Assembly: GCF_032380655.1 (NCBI RefSeq)
Contig: NZ_JAWDIY010000026.1
Location: forward strand, 1-64,000
Origin: Diplocloster hominis
Lineage (GTDB): Bacteria; Bacillota; Clostridia; Lachnospirales; Lachnospiraceae
Length of the DNA stretch: 64,000 bases
Reading direction: 5' to 3'
The notes below the pieces were generated by a model. It did not search any database and was not told where the DNA came from. It saw only the letters and a program-made list of their open reading frames with translations. Both the position numbers and the translations under genes were made by a program. Numbering within the stretch: the first letter of the stretch is position 1; every line of letters begins with the position of its first letter. This document shows positions 33,153 to 41,820 of the stretch, one piece after another.

Positions 33153-33647
33153 TTATAGTTTCCACCATATTGTTTCTTCCAGTCTTTTCTCAACGAAACC
33201 ACAGAGTTGCAAAATGCGTTGTGAGGCAAAACCGTCAATGTCCGTTTCCGCGATAATATGGGACACGTTTTCTTGTTTCAAAGCCCACTTGCACATGGCC
33301 TGCACTGCTTCTGTCATGTATCCGTTGTGCTCAAACTCTTTTCCCAACCCATAGCCAATTTCGACCTCTTGATCCGTATTCGGAATATCCTTGAAATCAG
33401 CGGAACCAACGACGACCCGGTCGCTTTTGCGAACCAGAAACCAGAAGCTATGCCATAAGTAATCGTTAGAATACTTTTCTGTTTTTTCTAATTGCCCTTT
33501 AACAATTTCGAGAAAAAGTCCCTACATAGGCTCTGCTTGATAAGAACAATTTAAGTCTTTCTCCAGCTTTGGTATGTTCTCTACCCACAATTTTAATTGA
33601 TAGGGAAGTAATGGCACTAATTCAAGACGCTCCGTTTTCAATATCAT
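33153..33647 (-). pseudogene. GNAT acetyltransferase interrupted by an in-frame stop
   Basis: A single frame runs from ATG (33647) to TAA (33153), 164 codons, the usual length of a RimJ/RimL acetyltransferase: it begins MILKTERLELVPL and contains EVEIGYGLGKEFEHNGYMTEA-type acetyl-CoA binding features. Codon 42 is TAG (33522-33524) between ...AEPM and GLFLEIV. Otherwise the frame is intact. This is a one-codon nonsense mutation, so the gene is recently broken or the 3' part is expressed from an internal start (e.g. 33347). Confidence 0.8.
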
Positions 33648-33740
33648 TTTGCTACCTCGTGAGTTTATCTTTGTACGCCTTTTCCGCCAAGGCCGTTCTA
33701 TACCAATAAAGCGTATGAATGGCTCTTAGAACTGTGAGGA

Positions 33741-34154
33741 TTATGCTATACATTTCAAAGTCAGCAGCTTTTGAATATCGTGAAAGTGTTCCCTGTCCGT
33801 GACGCGGTAATGTATCCAGCCCCCGTCGCCACAGAGATACCGGTTGGCAATACAATCTTGGGTATCTCTTCCCACTTGGCTATAAACAGCTTCAAACTGC
33901 TTGTCGGATAATCTCACCATCACTGTAAAGGCATTGTTCTCGGCGAAAACATTGCATATGAGCTTTTTCTTTTTTCTGTGAGCAACACCCCAGCCATATT
34001 GATTTCCGTAGGGAAATACTATTGTTTGCACAGTACCGTATGTTTGGGACAGCCATTCATTCATGAGGGCAAACAGTTCCGCGTTTTCTCCGCAATAGGC
34101 TGTCAAATCCGCTATGGACGGTGCGACTTGCTTATTTAGCATTCTCTCGTACAT
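33741..34154 (-). CDS. DUF3788 family protein
   Basis: 137 aa, soluble. Features seen include LMNEWLSQTYGTVQTI, YGNQYGWGVAHRKKKKLICNVF and a C-terminal segment CGDGGWIHYRV, which match the DUF3788 family of small conserved proteins of unknown function. TAGGAGAG precedes the ATG. Confidence 0.75.
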   Translation of the reverse strand: MYERMLNKQVAPSIADLTAYCGENAELFALMNEWLSQTYGTVQTIVFPYGNQYGWGVAHRKKKKLICNVFAENNAFTVMVRLSDKQFEAVYSQVGRDTQDCIANRYLCGDGGWIHYRVTDREHFHDIQKLLTLKCIA

Positions 34155-34648
34155 ACAACTCTCCTAATTTATGTTCAGATTTACGCTTTTTCCGCCATTG
34201 GCGAACGAATGCAACACCAGTTTGTTCCATTCTAATATTAGCGTGTGGAAATATCAAACAACTCATTTCGTTTCATTACTTTATTCTACTACTCATAACC
34301 CTGTTTGTACACTTGGGCACCATTTTGCTTATTGCAGGATCGTATTCTACATAGCAGAAATGCTGATTTCATGGGCTTTTCCGGCTGAAAAAAGGATTTT
34401 TCCACCGCCGAATATATTCTATTTTTTATAGCTATGAGCACTTAGCGGCTGCTTTTTAGCCGTTTACGTGCGATGCATGAAAAATAGTCAGCGAGGTTTT
34501 TTCGAGCGCTACTATTTTTTATAGCTATGAGCACTTAGCGATATTCTTCTAAAGCATGAAAAAGCATAGCTACTATGGATAAGTTCAGTAACTATGCCTT
34601 TCGAATGTCATATGTACTTTCATCAGAACGGAACAGAACATTTTACAA
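34155..34648. other. Intergenic region containing repeat copy 3
   Basis: About 490 bp. The first part (34155-34418) shows no recognisable gene on either strand. The rest is the repeat at 34419-34540 followed by about 110 bp of unassigned sequence. Confidence 0.4.
34419..34540 (+). repeat. Intergenic repeat element, copy 3
   Basis: CTATTTTTTATAGCTATGAG, hairpin GCGGCTGCTTTTTAGCCGT, ATGCATGAAAAATAGTCAGC, CGAGCGCTACTATTTTTTAT, and then a second start of the element (AGCTATGAGCACTTAGCG, to 34540). The restart shows that the element can repeat in tandem with a period of about 100 bp. Confidence 0.85.
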
Positions 34649-34813
34649 TCAGCACTGCAGCATATTTTCCGCATCCTTAATATAATTATCCACATCTTCG
34701 CGGGTGATAACATCCGCAGTATTCCACCAGCTAGGCCGGCCTACGCCCAGTTTTCGGCGGGCATCCGCATAATATTCTTCCGTTTCCGGACTTTCAAAAT
34801 TCAGATTAATCAT
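34649..34813 (-). CDS. 54-aa hypothetical protein
   Basis: A complete short frame: MINLNFESPETEEYYADARR, then KLGVGRPSWWNTADVITRED and VDNYIKDAENMLQC. AAAAGGAG is 9 bp before the ATG, and a good promoter with an operator-like dyad lies directly upstream, so it should be a real regulated gene. Acidic, helical, soluble; unlike any family I recognise. The size and dyad at its promoter are like those of small antitoxins or autoregulated proteins, but no toxin partner is present. Confidence 0.65.
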   Translation of the reverse strand: MINLNFESPETEEYYADARRKLGVGRPSWWNTADVITREDVDNYIKDAENMLQC

Positions 34814-34835
34814 ACACCCAACTCCTTTTCGCGTA

Positions 34836-34890
34836 ACTGGTAAGTAATTTCTACATACCAGTAGTATAGTACAATTACGCCAAAAAGCAA
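34836..34890 (-). promoter_or_regulatory. Promoter and dyad of the 54-aa gene
   Basis: On the minus strand TTGCTT (34885-34890), 16-bp spacer, TATACT (34863-34868). Directly downstream is a 27-bp dyad (34836-34862) with outer perfect arms ACTGGTA / TACCAGT; 10 of 11 bases per arm match. This position fits an operator. Confidence 0.65.
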
Positions 34891-34919
34891 AGCGTTATTT
34901 GATAATATTACTACATATG

Positions 34920-35861
34920 TTACATAACATTAACCGGAGTCCCATCCATCCATTTGCGGATGTTGTCAAATACGATAGCGGCCCGCTTTACCAGCGCCTC
35001 TTTGGTTGCAAAAGCTACATGCGGGGTGACAAGGGCGTTTGGTGCCTGCAGGAGGGGATGGTCACCGGGGATAGGAGGCTCCGTCTCAAATACATCAATT
35101 CCGGCCGCGGCGATCGTGCCATCCGACAGAGCGGCGGCCAGATCCACGCTGTTGACGACGGGGCCCCGGGCTGTATTGATCAGAACCGCATCGGATTTCA
35201 TTAATTTTAAATTCTCACGGTTGATCAGTCCTCTGGTGTCCTCAGTCAAAGGCACGTGTAAAGATACAATATCGCAGACGGATAATAGTTGCTCCAGGGA
35301 GACATTCGTTACTCCACCGATCTCTTTCGGAGTCCTTGAATAAGCATATACCTGGCATCCAAATGCCTGGGCGATGCGGATGACACGGCAGCCGATGGCC
35401 CCGGTGCCGACTACGCCGAATTTTTTTCCTTCCAATTCAAAACCAACCAGCCCGTCTTTCGTCTGGCCCCCGCGAACCGCCCGGTCACAGGCAGGTATAT
35501 TCCGGTAAATGGAAATAAGCAGCCCAAACACCAGATCGGCCACCGCGCAGTTCGAATAACCGGCGCAATTACAGATCATGATCCCCTGTCTTTTACATGC
35601 CTCCGCATCAATGTGGTCAATTCCGGTGAAGGCAACGGACAGGAGCTTTAACTTTTCGCAGCCCTCAATCACTTCCCGATTCAGAGGAAGATTCGAGACG
35701 ACCAGAACCTCCGCGTCTTTTCCTCTCTGAATCAGTCCGGCCGTATCCGTAATTCTGGTATCATAATAAACGATTTCGGCCTGAGCGCCCAGAGCCTCCT
35801 GTGCCATATGCAATAACAGATCCTGATCCACTCCCAGTGGTTCCGCAATAACAATTTTCAT
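34920..35861 (-). CDS. D-isomer-specific 2-hydroxyacid dehydrogenase
   Basis: 313 aa from the ATG at 35861, which follows AAAGGA; a longer frame begins in the upstream repeats. Rossmann motif VVGTGAIGCRVIRIAQAFG, catalytic Arg in NTARGP, Glu in VFETEPP and His in VTPHVAF are all present. It interconverts 2-keto and D-2-hydroxy acids with NAD(H). Substrate not determinable; monocistronic. Confidence 0.9.
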   Translation of the reverse strand: MKIVIAEPLGVDQDLLLHMAQEALGAQAEIVYYDTRITDTAGLIQRGKDAEVLVVSNLPLNREVIEGCEKLKLLSVAFTGIDHIDAEACKRQGIMICNCAGYSNCAVADLVFGLLISIYRNIPACDRAVRGGQTKDGLVGFELEGKKFGVVGTGAIGCRVIRIAQAFGCQVYAYSRTPKEIGGVTNVSLEQLLSVCDIVSLHVPLTEDTRGLINRENLKLMKSDAVLINTARGPVVNSVDLAAALSDGTIAAAGIDVFETEPPIPGDHPLLQAPNALVTPHVAFATKEALVKRAAIVFDNIRKWMDGTPVNVM

Positions 35862-35888
35862 AAACTTATCCTTTCTAAAATCATCGAT

Positions 35889-35979
35889 AGGGGACATGTC
35901 CATTTCGCCTTATTTACAAAAGGGGACATGTCCATTTCGCCCTAACAAAAGGGGACATGTTCTTTCTGTCCATTCTGCC
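35889..35979 (+). repeat. Triple GGGGACATGTCC repeat
   Basis: AGGGGACATGTCCATTTCGC occurs at 35889 and 35921, and a third diverged version (GGGGACATGTTCTTTCTGTC) follows from 35950; period about 31. Each core holds the 10-bp palindrome GGACATGTCC. Such short GC-rich palindromic repeats resemble REP-like elements found near genes in many bacteria. Confidence 0.7.
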
Positions 35980-36620
35980 CCATTTCGTCAATGTATTTTT
36001 CCTGTTTTCACCAGTTCCATTCCAATGCATGCTTGATAAATAATCCGAATCTGGCCTTTCTCTATTTTAACACTGAAGCTGAAAATTAGAAAGATCCGTC
36101 TGAATATTTATCAACGTGGTATAATGTAAAGATACCGGAATACTGGGAAATGCTGGAAGGGATGAGGTTAAGCGTTTGTTTATAGCGGTAAATTTACCTG
36201 AAAATACGAAAAAGCAGCTGTATTAATCATTCGGATTATGAAATCTTGTTCGGCCAAAGGAAATATACGAGAATGGAAAATCTGCATCTGACACGCTGCT
36301 CCCGCGTTTTACTGCCGGCAGCCAAAATCAGTCTGATGAAAAGTGAAAGGGTCCGGGGGCAGCTGGTTTATACGGAAGTCGCAGAAATCCCGATATAATA
36401 AGCGGAAAATAGAACAAATGTTTGAAAGAAATGCGCTTGATATGCTATAATAGGGAAACACAGTAAGTACGATTCAAATGTATGGAGGAATGGTTGAAAA
36501 AATGAAGTTCACCCATACCTTATTTTGCAGCTTTTCGGCAAACCCGCCCGAAGGGCATACATGAAGGACTGCTGTAAAGGATACCTATATGTGCTTGAAT
36601 ACGCACAAGCGGAGGATATT
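35980..36620. other. Intergenic region before the YhaO/YhaN pair
   Basis: About 640 bp. A 41-codon frame at 36273-36398 (MENLHLTRC...) has an AAAGGA 11 bp upstream but no known homologue; part of it is vaguely similar at DNA level to 25560-25590. Near 36120 the sequence TATAATG may be another weak promoter. The promoter for the next operon is at 36422-36451. No convincing gene. Confidence 0.3.
36422..36451 (+). promoter_or_regulatory. Promoter of the YhaO/YhaN operon
   Basis: TTGAAA (36422-36427), 18-bp spacer and TATAAT (36446-36451) with TGC immediately upstream (extended -10). Confidence 0.6.
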
Positions 36621-37673
36621 ATGAGATTTATTCATATAGCAGATGTGCATCTCGGCGCGGAACCGGACAGGGAATATCCCTGGGGGGCGCGCAGGGGCAG
36701 GGAAATATGGGACAGTTTCCGGGCAGTGGTCCGGCGGGCTGAGGAGGAGAGGACAGATCTGTTGCTGGTAGCGGGTGACCTGTTCCACCGCCAGCCGTTG
36801 AAACGGGAGTTAAAGGAAGTAGATTCCCTGCTGGCAGGTCTGACCAGAACGAAAGTGGTTATGATCGCCGGCAATCATGATTATATCCGGCACGATTCCT
36901 ATTACCGGAATTTCGAGTGGAGTCCGAACGTTACCTTTCTCAGGCAGGAAGAGATGGAAAGCATCTATTATCCGGAGCTTAACACGGAAGTTTATGGATT
37001 CAGTTATCACAGCCAGGAGATTCGGGAAAGCCGGTATGATGAAGCCAAACCCCGGAAAACAGACAGGATCAATATCCTTCTGGCCCATGGAGGCGATGAC
37101 GCTCATATCCCGATCCGTAAGGATCTTCCGGCAGTCAGCGGATTTGACTACATAGCGCTGGGACATATCCATAAGCCGGGTATGCTCGCATCAGGCCGGA
37201 TGGCTTATGCGGGAGCCCTGGAGCCGGTCGATAGGAACGATGCCGGGCCGCATGGCTATATTTCCGGGGAAATCGCCAAGGGTCAGCCCCGGATCAGTTT
37301 CGTGCGCGCTGCGAGCCGGGAATATATGCACAAGGAATGGCAGATCACTCCGGAGGATACCTTTGAAGCCGTCCGGGCCCGAATCCAACAATTTATAGAA
37401 GAAAACAGCGGCAGCTACATCTATAAAATAATACTCCGGGGGCAGAGAGATCCGGACATTTTTCTGGACACGGAAGAGCTTTTGATGCTGGGAAATATCA
37501 TTCAGATAGAAGATGAGACAGAGCCCAATCTGGATTACGAGAAGCTGGAGCGGGAACACGGGGACGATCTGGTGGGCCGCTTTATCCGGAGGTTTAGGAA
37601 ACAGCCGGATACCCAGGTGAACAGGGACGCGCTCTATTACGGGGTTCAGGCACTGCTCAACGGACAGAGGTAG
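36621..37673 (+). CDS. yhaO: DNA repair metallophosphoesterase (YhaO/SbcD-like)
   Basis: 350 aa from the ATG at 36621 (GGAGG 7 bp upstream); upstream residues in the longer frame are unrelated. The calcineurin-type metal motifs are in order: HIADVHLG, GDLFHRQ, GNHDY, LLAHGGDD and ALGHIHKP. The C-terminal 100 residues form the capping domain. With the adjacent ATPase it should form an Mre11/Rad50-like nuclease acting on DNA ends. The two genes are eight bases apart. Confidence 0.9.
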   Translation: MRFIHIADVHLGAEPDREYPWGARRGREIWDSFRAVVRRAEEERTDLLLVAGDLFHRQPLKRELKEVDSLLAGLTRTKVVMIAGNHDYIRHDSYYRNFEWSPNVTFLRQEEMESIYYPELNTEVYGFSYHSQEIRESRYDEAKPRKTDRINILLAHGGDDAHIPIRKDLPAVSGFDYIALGHIHKPGMLASGRMAYAGALEPVDRNDAGPHGYISGEIAKGQPRISFVRAASREYMHKEWQITPEDTFEAVRARIQQFIEENSGSYIYKIILRGQRDPDIFLDTEELLMLGNIIQIEDETEPNLDYEKLEREHGDDLVGRFIRRFRKQPDTQVNRDALYYGVQALLNGQR

Positions 37674-37681
37674 AAGATAAC

Positions 37682-39241
37682 ATGATCATACAGGAACTGG
37701 ATATAAAAAATTTTGGAAAATTTCATAACAAACAGATACAGCTGTCCGAAGGCCTGAATCTGATCTATGGGGAAAATGAGGCCGGTAAATCGACGATCCA
37801 TACCTTTATCCGGGGAATGCTGTTTGGAATGGAGAAGCAGCGGGGAAGAGCCAGTGCATCGGACACGTATCGAATCTATGAACCATGGGAAAACCCTGTT
37901 TATTACGCGGGCAGGATGCGGTTCGTCTGCGGCGGCAAGGTATTCCGGCTGTCACGCAGTTTCGCCAGGATCGGCAGGAAAACAGAGCTGGTCTGCGAGA
38001 CGGACGGGGAAGAGCTGTCGGTGGATCAGGGAGATCTGTGCATGCTGCTGGACCAAATGACGGAAACCGTATACCGCAGTACCCTGTGTATCGGACAACA
38101 AAGGGCGGGGACAGAGGAATCCCTGGCCCAGGCGCTGGGAAATTATATGGCCGCTTATGAGGAAACCGGTGATACCACCCTGGACGTCTCCGAGGCGGTA
38201 AAATGCCTGAAGGAAAACAGAAAAGATCTGAATACGCGGAAAAAGGCACTGCAGTTAGAGTGGGAAAAACAGATACAGAGCCAGGAAATGAAGCGGGAAC
38301 TGCTGGAAGAGGAAATCCGGCAAAAGGAAGAGAAACAGAAACAACTGTCATCAGAGATCGCACAGGCAGCCTCGGCCATTGGCCGGATACAAGTTCCCCC
38401 GCCGGTTCGCAGCCATGAGAAACGAATTCAACACACATCTTCAGGTGCGGCGTACCGGTATATAGCTTCGGCCCTGATGCTGGCCGGACTTTTGGGAGTC
38501 ATATTTTTCCCCTGGATGACTGCGAGAATCGGATCAGCCATAATTATCGCCGGAGCCATTATCCTGCTTCTGACAGCCGGAAACAGAAAAATAAAAAATC
38601 AAAAAGAAACAGTGCTAAAAGAAGAAATTTTGTCAAATGAGCCCCTCCAACTAAAGCAAAAAGAGTGGGCCTGCCGGCAGCTCCTGGAGGAAATCCAGGA
38701 ATTAAGACTGAAGCGGGAAGCGTTCGCCCTGGAACAGGCGGAAGAAACCTCCGCACTGGCCCAGATCAGGCGGCTGGACGACCAGCTGGCTGCGGTAGAC
38801 CTGGCCGAAACCACGATCCGTCAAATAGCGGAAGAGATCCATGCGGGAATGGGCAGTAAACTGGAACGCACAGTATCCATGATTTTCGCCCAAATGACCG
38901 GTCAAAAATACAACCGCATCCACCTGGACGAAAAATTAAAGCTGAAAATCCACACATCCGAGCAGATACTGACTCCGGAGCAGGTCAGCCGCGGTACCAT
39001 GGAACAGCTCTATTTCGCGCTGCGGATGGCGGTAGGCCGGCTGTTCTGCAAAGACTCCCCCATGCCGATCCTGCTGGACGACGCCTTCGCCTATTATGAC
39101 CGGACAAGGCTGGAGCAGACCCTTCGATGGCTCTTGGCCTGCCCGAATCAGGTGCTCCTGTTTACCTGCCACACCAGGGAACAGGAGATCCTGGATGAAT
39201 GGGGAGTTCCTTATCATAAGGTCCATCTTACGGATAATTAA
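37682..39241 (+). CDS. yhaN: YhaN/SbcC-like ATPase with central membrane segments
   Basis: 519 aa. N-terminal Walker A GENEAGKST (about 30-38), a coiled coil of about 60 residues (about 180-240), two hydrophobic segments (about 258-300), a second coiled coil (about 310-390), then the C-terminal half-ATPase with VSRGTMEQLYFALRM (signature) and PILLDDAFAYYD (Walker B). SMC/Rad50-type partner of the YhaO nuclease. The two membrane segments, where Rad50 has a zinc hook, would place the complex at the membrane, as in Bacillus YhaN. It is half the length of that protein. Its end overlaps the GH65 gene on the opposite strand by 14 bp. Confidence 0.85.
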   Translation: MIIQELDIKNFGKFHNKQIQLSEGLNLIYGENEAGKSTIHTFIRGMLFGMEKQRGRASASDTYRIYEPWENPVYYAGRMRFVCGGKVFRLSRSFARIGRKTELVCETDGEELSVDQGDLCMLLDQMTETVYRSTLCIGQQRAGTEESLAQALGNYMAAYEETGDTTLDVSEAVKCLKENRKDLNTRKKALQLEWEKQIQSQEMKRELLEEEIRQKEEKQKQLSSEIAQAASAIGRIQVPPPVRSHEKRIQHTSSGAAYRYIASALMLAGLLGVIFFPWMTARIGSAIIIAGAIILLLTAGNRKIKNQKETVLKEEILSNEPLQLKQKEWACRQLLEEIQELRLKREAFALEQAEETSALAQIRRLDDQLAAVDLAETTIRQIAEEIHAGMGSKLERTVSMIFAQMTGQKYNRIHLDEKLKLKIHTSEQILTPEQVSRGTMEQLYFALRMAVGRLFCKDSPMPILLDDAFAYYDRTRLEQTLRWLLACPNQVLLFTCHTREQEILDEWGVPYHKVHLTDN

Positions 39242-41384
39242 GATGCGTAATCGAACTGCTGCCATCCTGGCATACATAAGCCTCGTATAATTGCCCATGC
39301 CAATAAAAGCGGAACTCGAGTTCTTCCCAGCCTGCCGGGAGATGTGCTAAGAGCGCAGGCCCTTCGGGTCCTATATGCAGTCCGGCAAAACCGAACACCA
39401 CCGTCTGCCATGTTTCGCCGAAACAAGCTAAATGCAGCCCTTCTTTTCCGGTATTCCCCATTATTTCCCTCAAGTCCAGATATAACGCCTGTTCGAAATA
39501 GTGCGCGGCGGCCTCTGCGAGATTGTTTTGGGCCGCGAATAGAGCGTGGCTCGCAAAACTCAGAGTGGAATCATGCAGGCATTTGGGTTCGAAATCGTCC
39601 CAGGCCTGCTTTTTTTCTTCCGGTGTGAACAGGGCGGGCAGGCGGGTCATTAAAAGTAAGGTATCGGCCTGTTTTACTACCTGATATCGCTGCAGGCGGT
39701 CAAAACAGACGTTGTGATAACTGGCGCCGCTCCCTTGCTTCAAAGAGGACAGCTCTACCGGTTCCAACAGATGGAAGGTATCATCGGTGCGCAGATGGCC
39801 GGTAACTGGATCGCGGGGGACTTTGATAGAGCGGCAGAGCTGGCGCCAGCTGTCCACTTCGGCATCGCAGAGCTTCAGGGCGGCATATTGGTCCGCGTGT
39901 TCCCGGCGCAGCGTTTGCGCCGCGGTGACGGCCAGACTTAAATTGTGTTGTACCATTACATTTGTGAACAGGTTGTTGGACGTTATACCGCAATATTCAT
40001 CCGGGCCCTTGCAGAAGAGAAGATTCACTTTCCCGGTACCCGGCTCGGGAGTATAGCGGCTTACCCAAAAACGGGCTGTTTCTATATATACCTGGTATGC
40101 GGGGAACGAAAAGGATTCATCCCCGGAGATCTGTACATACTGATCCATGGCATAGGCCACATCCGCTGTCACATGCACTTCGCTGGCGCCGATGTCCCAG
40201 CTCTCGCATTGCTCAGTGCCGTCGTAGGAGGCCATCCAGGGATAGCGGGCGCCCGCTCCGTTCATTTTCATCGCGTGGGCCCGCGCCTGAGGCAGGCAAT
40301 TTACCCTGTATTGCATTAAACTGCGGGCAGCGGGCGGATTTGTGTACAGAAAGAATGGCATAATAAATAAATCGGTGTCCCAGAAATAACAGCCTTTATA
40401 GCGGGTATGGGTCAGGCCGCGGGCACCGATGTTCACGGTATCGTCGTACCCGGCATAGCTGCAGATCAACTGATAGGTGATATAACGCAAGGCGGTTTGC
40501 GCATCATCATCCCCTTTCAGAGAGATACCGCTTATATCCCATTTCCTTTCCCAATGCTGCCTGGCGGTCTCGAATAAAGAATCGTACTTCTCATAAATAC
40601 ACAGGGGTGAGATGCGGGGGTCCTTATCCCTGTCGGTGAGGATGGAGGAACATTTTTCGAGTACGAAGGGGATGCCCGGCGCCGGTTCTCCCCTGGCGAG
40701 GATACCGCAGTTTTCGCCGGGACGGTAAAAGGGATCGGCCAGGGTGCCGCCGCGGACGGAAAACGAAATATCCTCCTGAAGGGACAGGCCTGTTATGCGG
40801 CTGCGCCAACGGCCGCGCACGGAATGCGCGCTGAATTCAGGGGGTTCTTCTTCCATCAGACAGATGGTTTCCTGGTTATCTTTCACCTGATCATCCGGGA
40901 CAGGGCAATTACAGCTTGCGGAGAAAATTCCGCTTTCTACCTCGATCGGTATTTTGTCAGCGGATGATATGGTTAAACGCTCACATAACAGGGCCGGCCG
41001 GTCCGGGTCGAAGAATCGTTCTTCTGTTACCTGTAAAATACCATAATGACACTGCAGATGATATTCAATGATCAATTGTCCGCAGGACAGATCTAATATA
41101 CGCCGTACCTTACCCTGCAAAGCGGGAGACGTGCCATTGACCGTAATCCTGTGCCAGACGGGTGTGGGTAAATGAATGAGATCGGTAATGCCTGGCTTGA
41201 TTTCATCGAACATACCGGCCAGAAACATACCGTGCTGTACGGGCCTTGGAGATGGATCACCCGCCGCATAACCCCGCACGCCCATGCGGCCATTGCCGGA
41301 GAAAAAGACACTTTCTAAAAAATCATCGCAGAAAGCGCCTGCGGCGCAGATGCGCCAGCCGTCCAAACGAATATCGTCACGCAT
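39228..41384 (-). CDS. GH65 family alpha-glucoside phosphorylase
   Basis: 718 aa. N-terminal beta-sandwich (about 1-260), linker helices, (alpha/alpha)6 barrel with the family signatures CYFWDTDLFIMPFF (about 332-345), FCKGPDEYCG (general acid Glu about 463) and VVKQADTLLL, then a small C-terminal beta domain. GH65 enzymes split alpha-glucosides with phosphate, releasing beta-glucose-1-phosphate. After the acid residue most members read GPDEYH; here it is GPDEYCGITSNN, so the acceptor may be atypical. The beta-phosphoglucomutase in the divergent operon would take its product. Start with GGAGG 10 bp upstream. Confidence 0.9.
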   Translation of the reverse strand: MRDDIRLDGWRICAAGAFCDDFLESVFFSGNGRMGVRGYAAGDPSPRPVQHGMFLAGMFDEIKPGITDLIHLPTPVWHRITVNGTSPALQGKVRRILDLSCGQLIIEYHLQCHYGILQVTEERFFDPDRPALLCERLTISSADKIPIEVESGIFSASCNCPVPDDQVKDNQETICLMEEEPPEFSAHSVRGRWRSRITGLSLQEDISFSVRGGTLADPFYRPGENCGILARGEPAPGIPFVLEKCSSILTDRDKDPRISPLCIYEKYDSLFETARQHWERKWDISGISLKGDDDAQTALRYITYQLICSYAGYDDTVNIGARGLTHTRYKGCYFWDTDLFIMPFFLYTNPPAARSLMQYRVNCLPQARAHAMKMNGAGARYPWMASYDGTEQCESWDIGASEVHVTADVAYAMDQYVQISGDESFSFPAYQVYIETARFWVSRYTPEPGTGKVNLLFCKGPDEYCGITSNNLFTNVMVQHNLSLAVTAAQTLRREHADQYAALKLCDAEVDSWRQLCRSIKVPRDPVTGHLRTDDTFHLLEPVELSSLKQGSGASYHNVCFDRLQRYQVVKQADTLLLMTRLPALFTPEEKKQAWDDFEPKCLHDSTLSFASHALFAAQNNLAEAAAHYFEQALYLDLREIMGNTGKEGLHLACFGETWQTVVFGFAGLHIGPEGPALLAHLPAGWEELEFRFYWHGQLYEAYVCQDGSSSITHLNYP

Positions 41385-41565
41385 GATGCCCGCCTCCTTC
41401 CAGCGCCAAAACCGGCGCCATCAGATCATCCGGCTCAAAGCCTCTTACATCGATCAGTCCCTTACAGGCCATATTGAGAAAAGTAACGTCCTTTCCCCCT
41501 GCGGCAGATTCATTTAATTTTGGAATAGAGACTGGCATATTTCCGGTAGATAGGTATTTTTTCAT
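41377..41565 (-). CDS. Small protein leading the GH65 transcript
   Basis: 62 aa, unknown: MKKYLSTGNMPVSIPKLN, then ESAAGGKDVTFLNMACKG and LIDVRGFEPDDLMAPVLALE. No signal or membrane segment. Its last 8 bases overlap the phosphorylase start (ATGCGTGA), so they are translationally coupled. The AAAGGA ribosome site is 12 bp from the ATG, longer than usual. It may be a leader for coupling or a small regulatory partner. Confidence 0.5.
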   Translation of the reverse strand: MKKYLSTGNMPVSIPKLNESAAGGKDVTFLNMACKGLIDVRGFEPDDLMAPVLALEGGGHHA

Positions 41566-41651
41566 AGTAACTTACATTCCTTTCGCTTTTCTTAAACACA
41601 AACCGGATGGAAAAATCCTTTCCATCAAAATGTTTTCAATTTTTTAGAATT

Positions 41652-41710
41652 GTTTAAGCGATTAAACTACTATATAAGAAAAAGTGTACCAGAAATATTC
41701 ATAATGTCAA
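41652..41710 (-). promoter_or_regulatory. GH65 promoter and LacI-type operator 1
   Basis: On the minus strand TTGACA (41705-41710), 16-bp spacer, TACACT (41683-41688). Downstream, GTTTAAGCGATTAAAC (41652-41667) is a palindrome centred on CG, as LacI-family repressors bind. Confidence 0.75.
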
Positions 41711-41739
41711 TATTTTTTGTGCAGAATTTTAGTTTTCTC

Positions 41740-41797
41740 TTGACATTCCTAATGATTATCGTTATCATATAGCTGTAAGCAGCTTAAACGGTTAACC
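41740..41797 (+). promoter_or_regulatory. lacI-type regulator promoter and operator 2
   Basis: TTGACA (41740-41745), 17-bp spacer, TATCAT (41763-41768). Directly downstream GCTTAAACGGTTAACC (41782-41797) shares the TTAA-R-CG-R-TTAA core with operator 1, so the regulator should control itself and the divergent phosphorylase. Confidence 0.8.
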
Positions 41798-41820
41798 TTT
41801 TGCGGAGAGAGGGATTAAAA

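Noticed and set aside
34121..34431. Plus-strand frames in the gap after DUF3788
   Set aside because: Low-complexity hydrophobic translation, no ribosome site, overlap with the DUF3788 start on the other strand.
29651..34540. CRISPR array from repeated elements
   Set aside because: Three copies are kilobases apart with genes between them and internal hairpins; there are no spacers of regular length and no cas genes.
36273..36398. A 41-codon frame before the YhaO gene
   Set aside because: Weak ribosome site and no similarity; kept only as part of the intergenic note.
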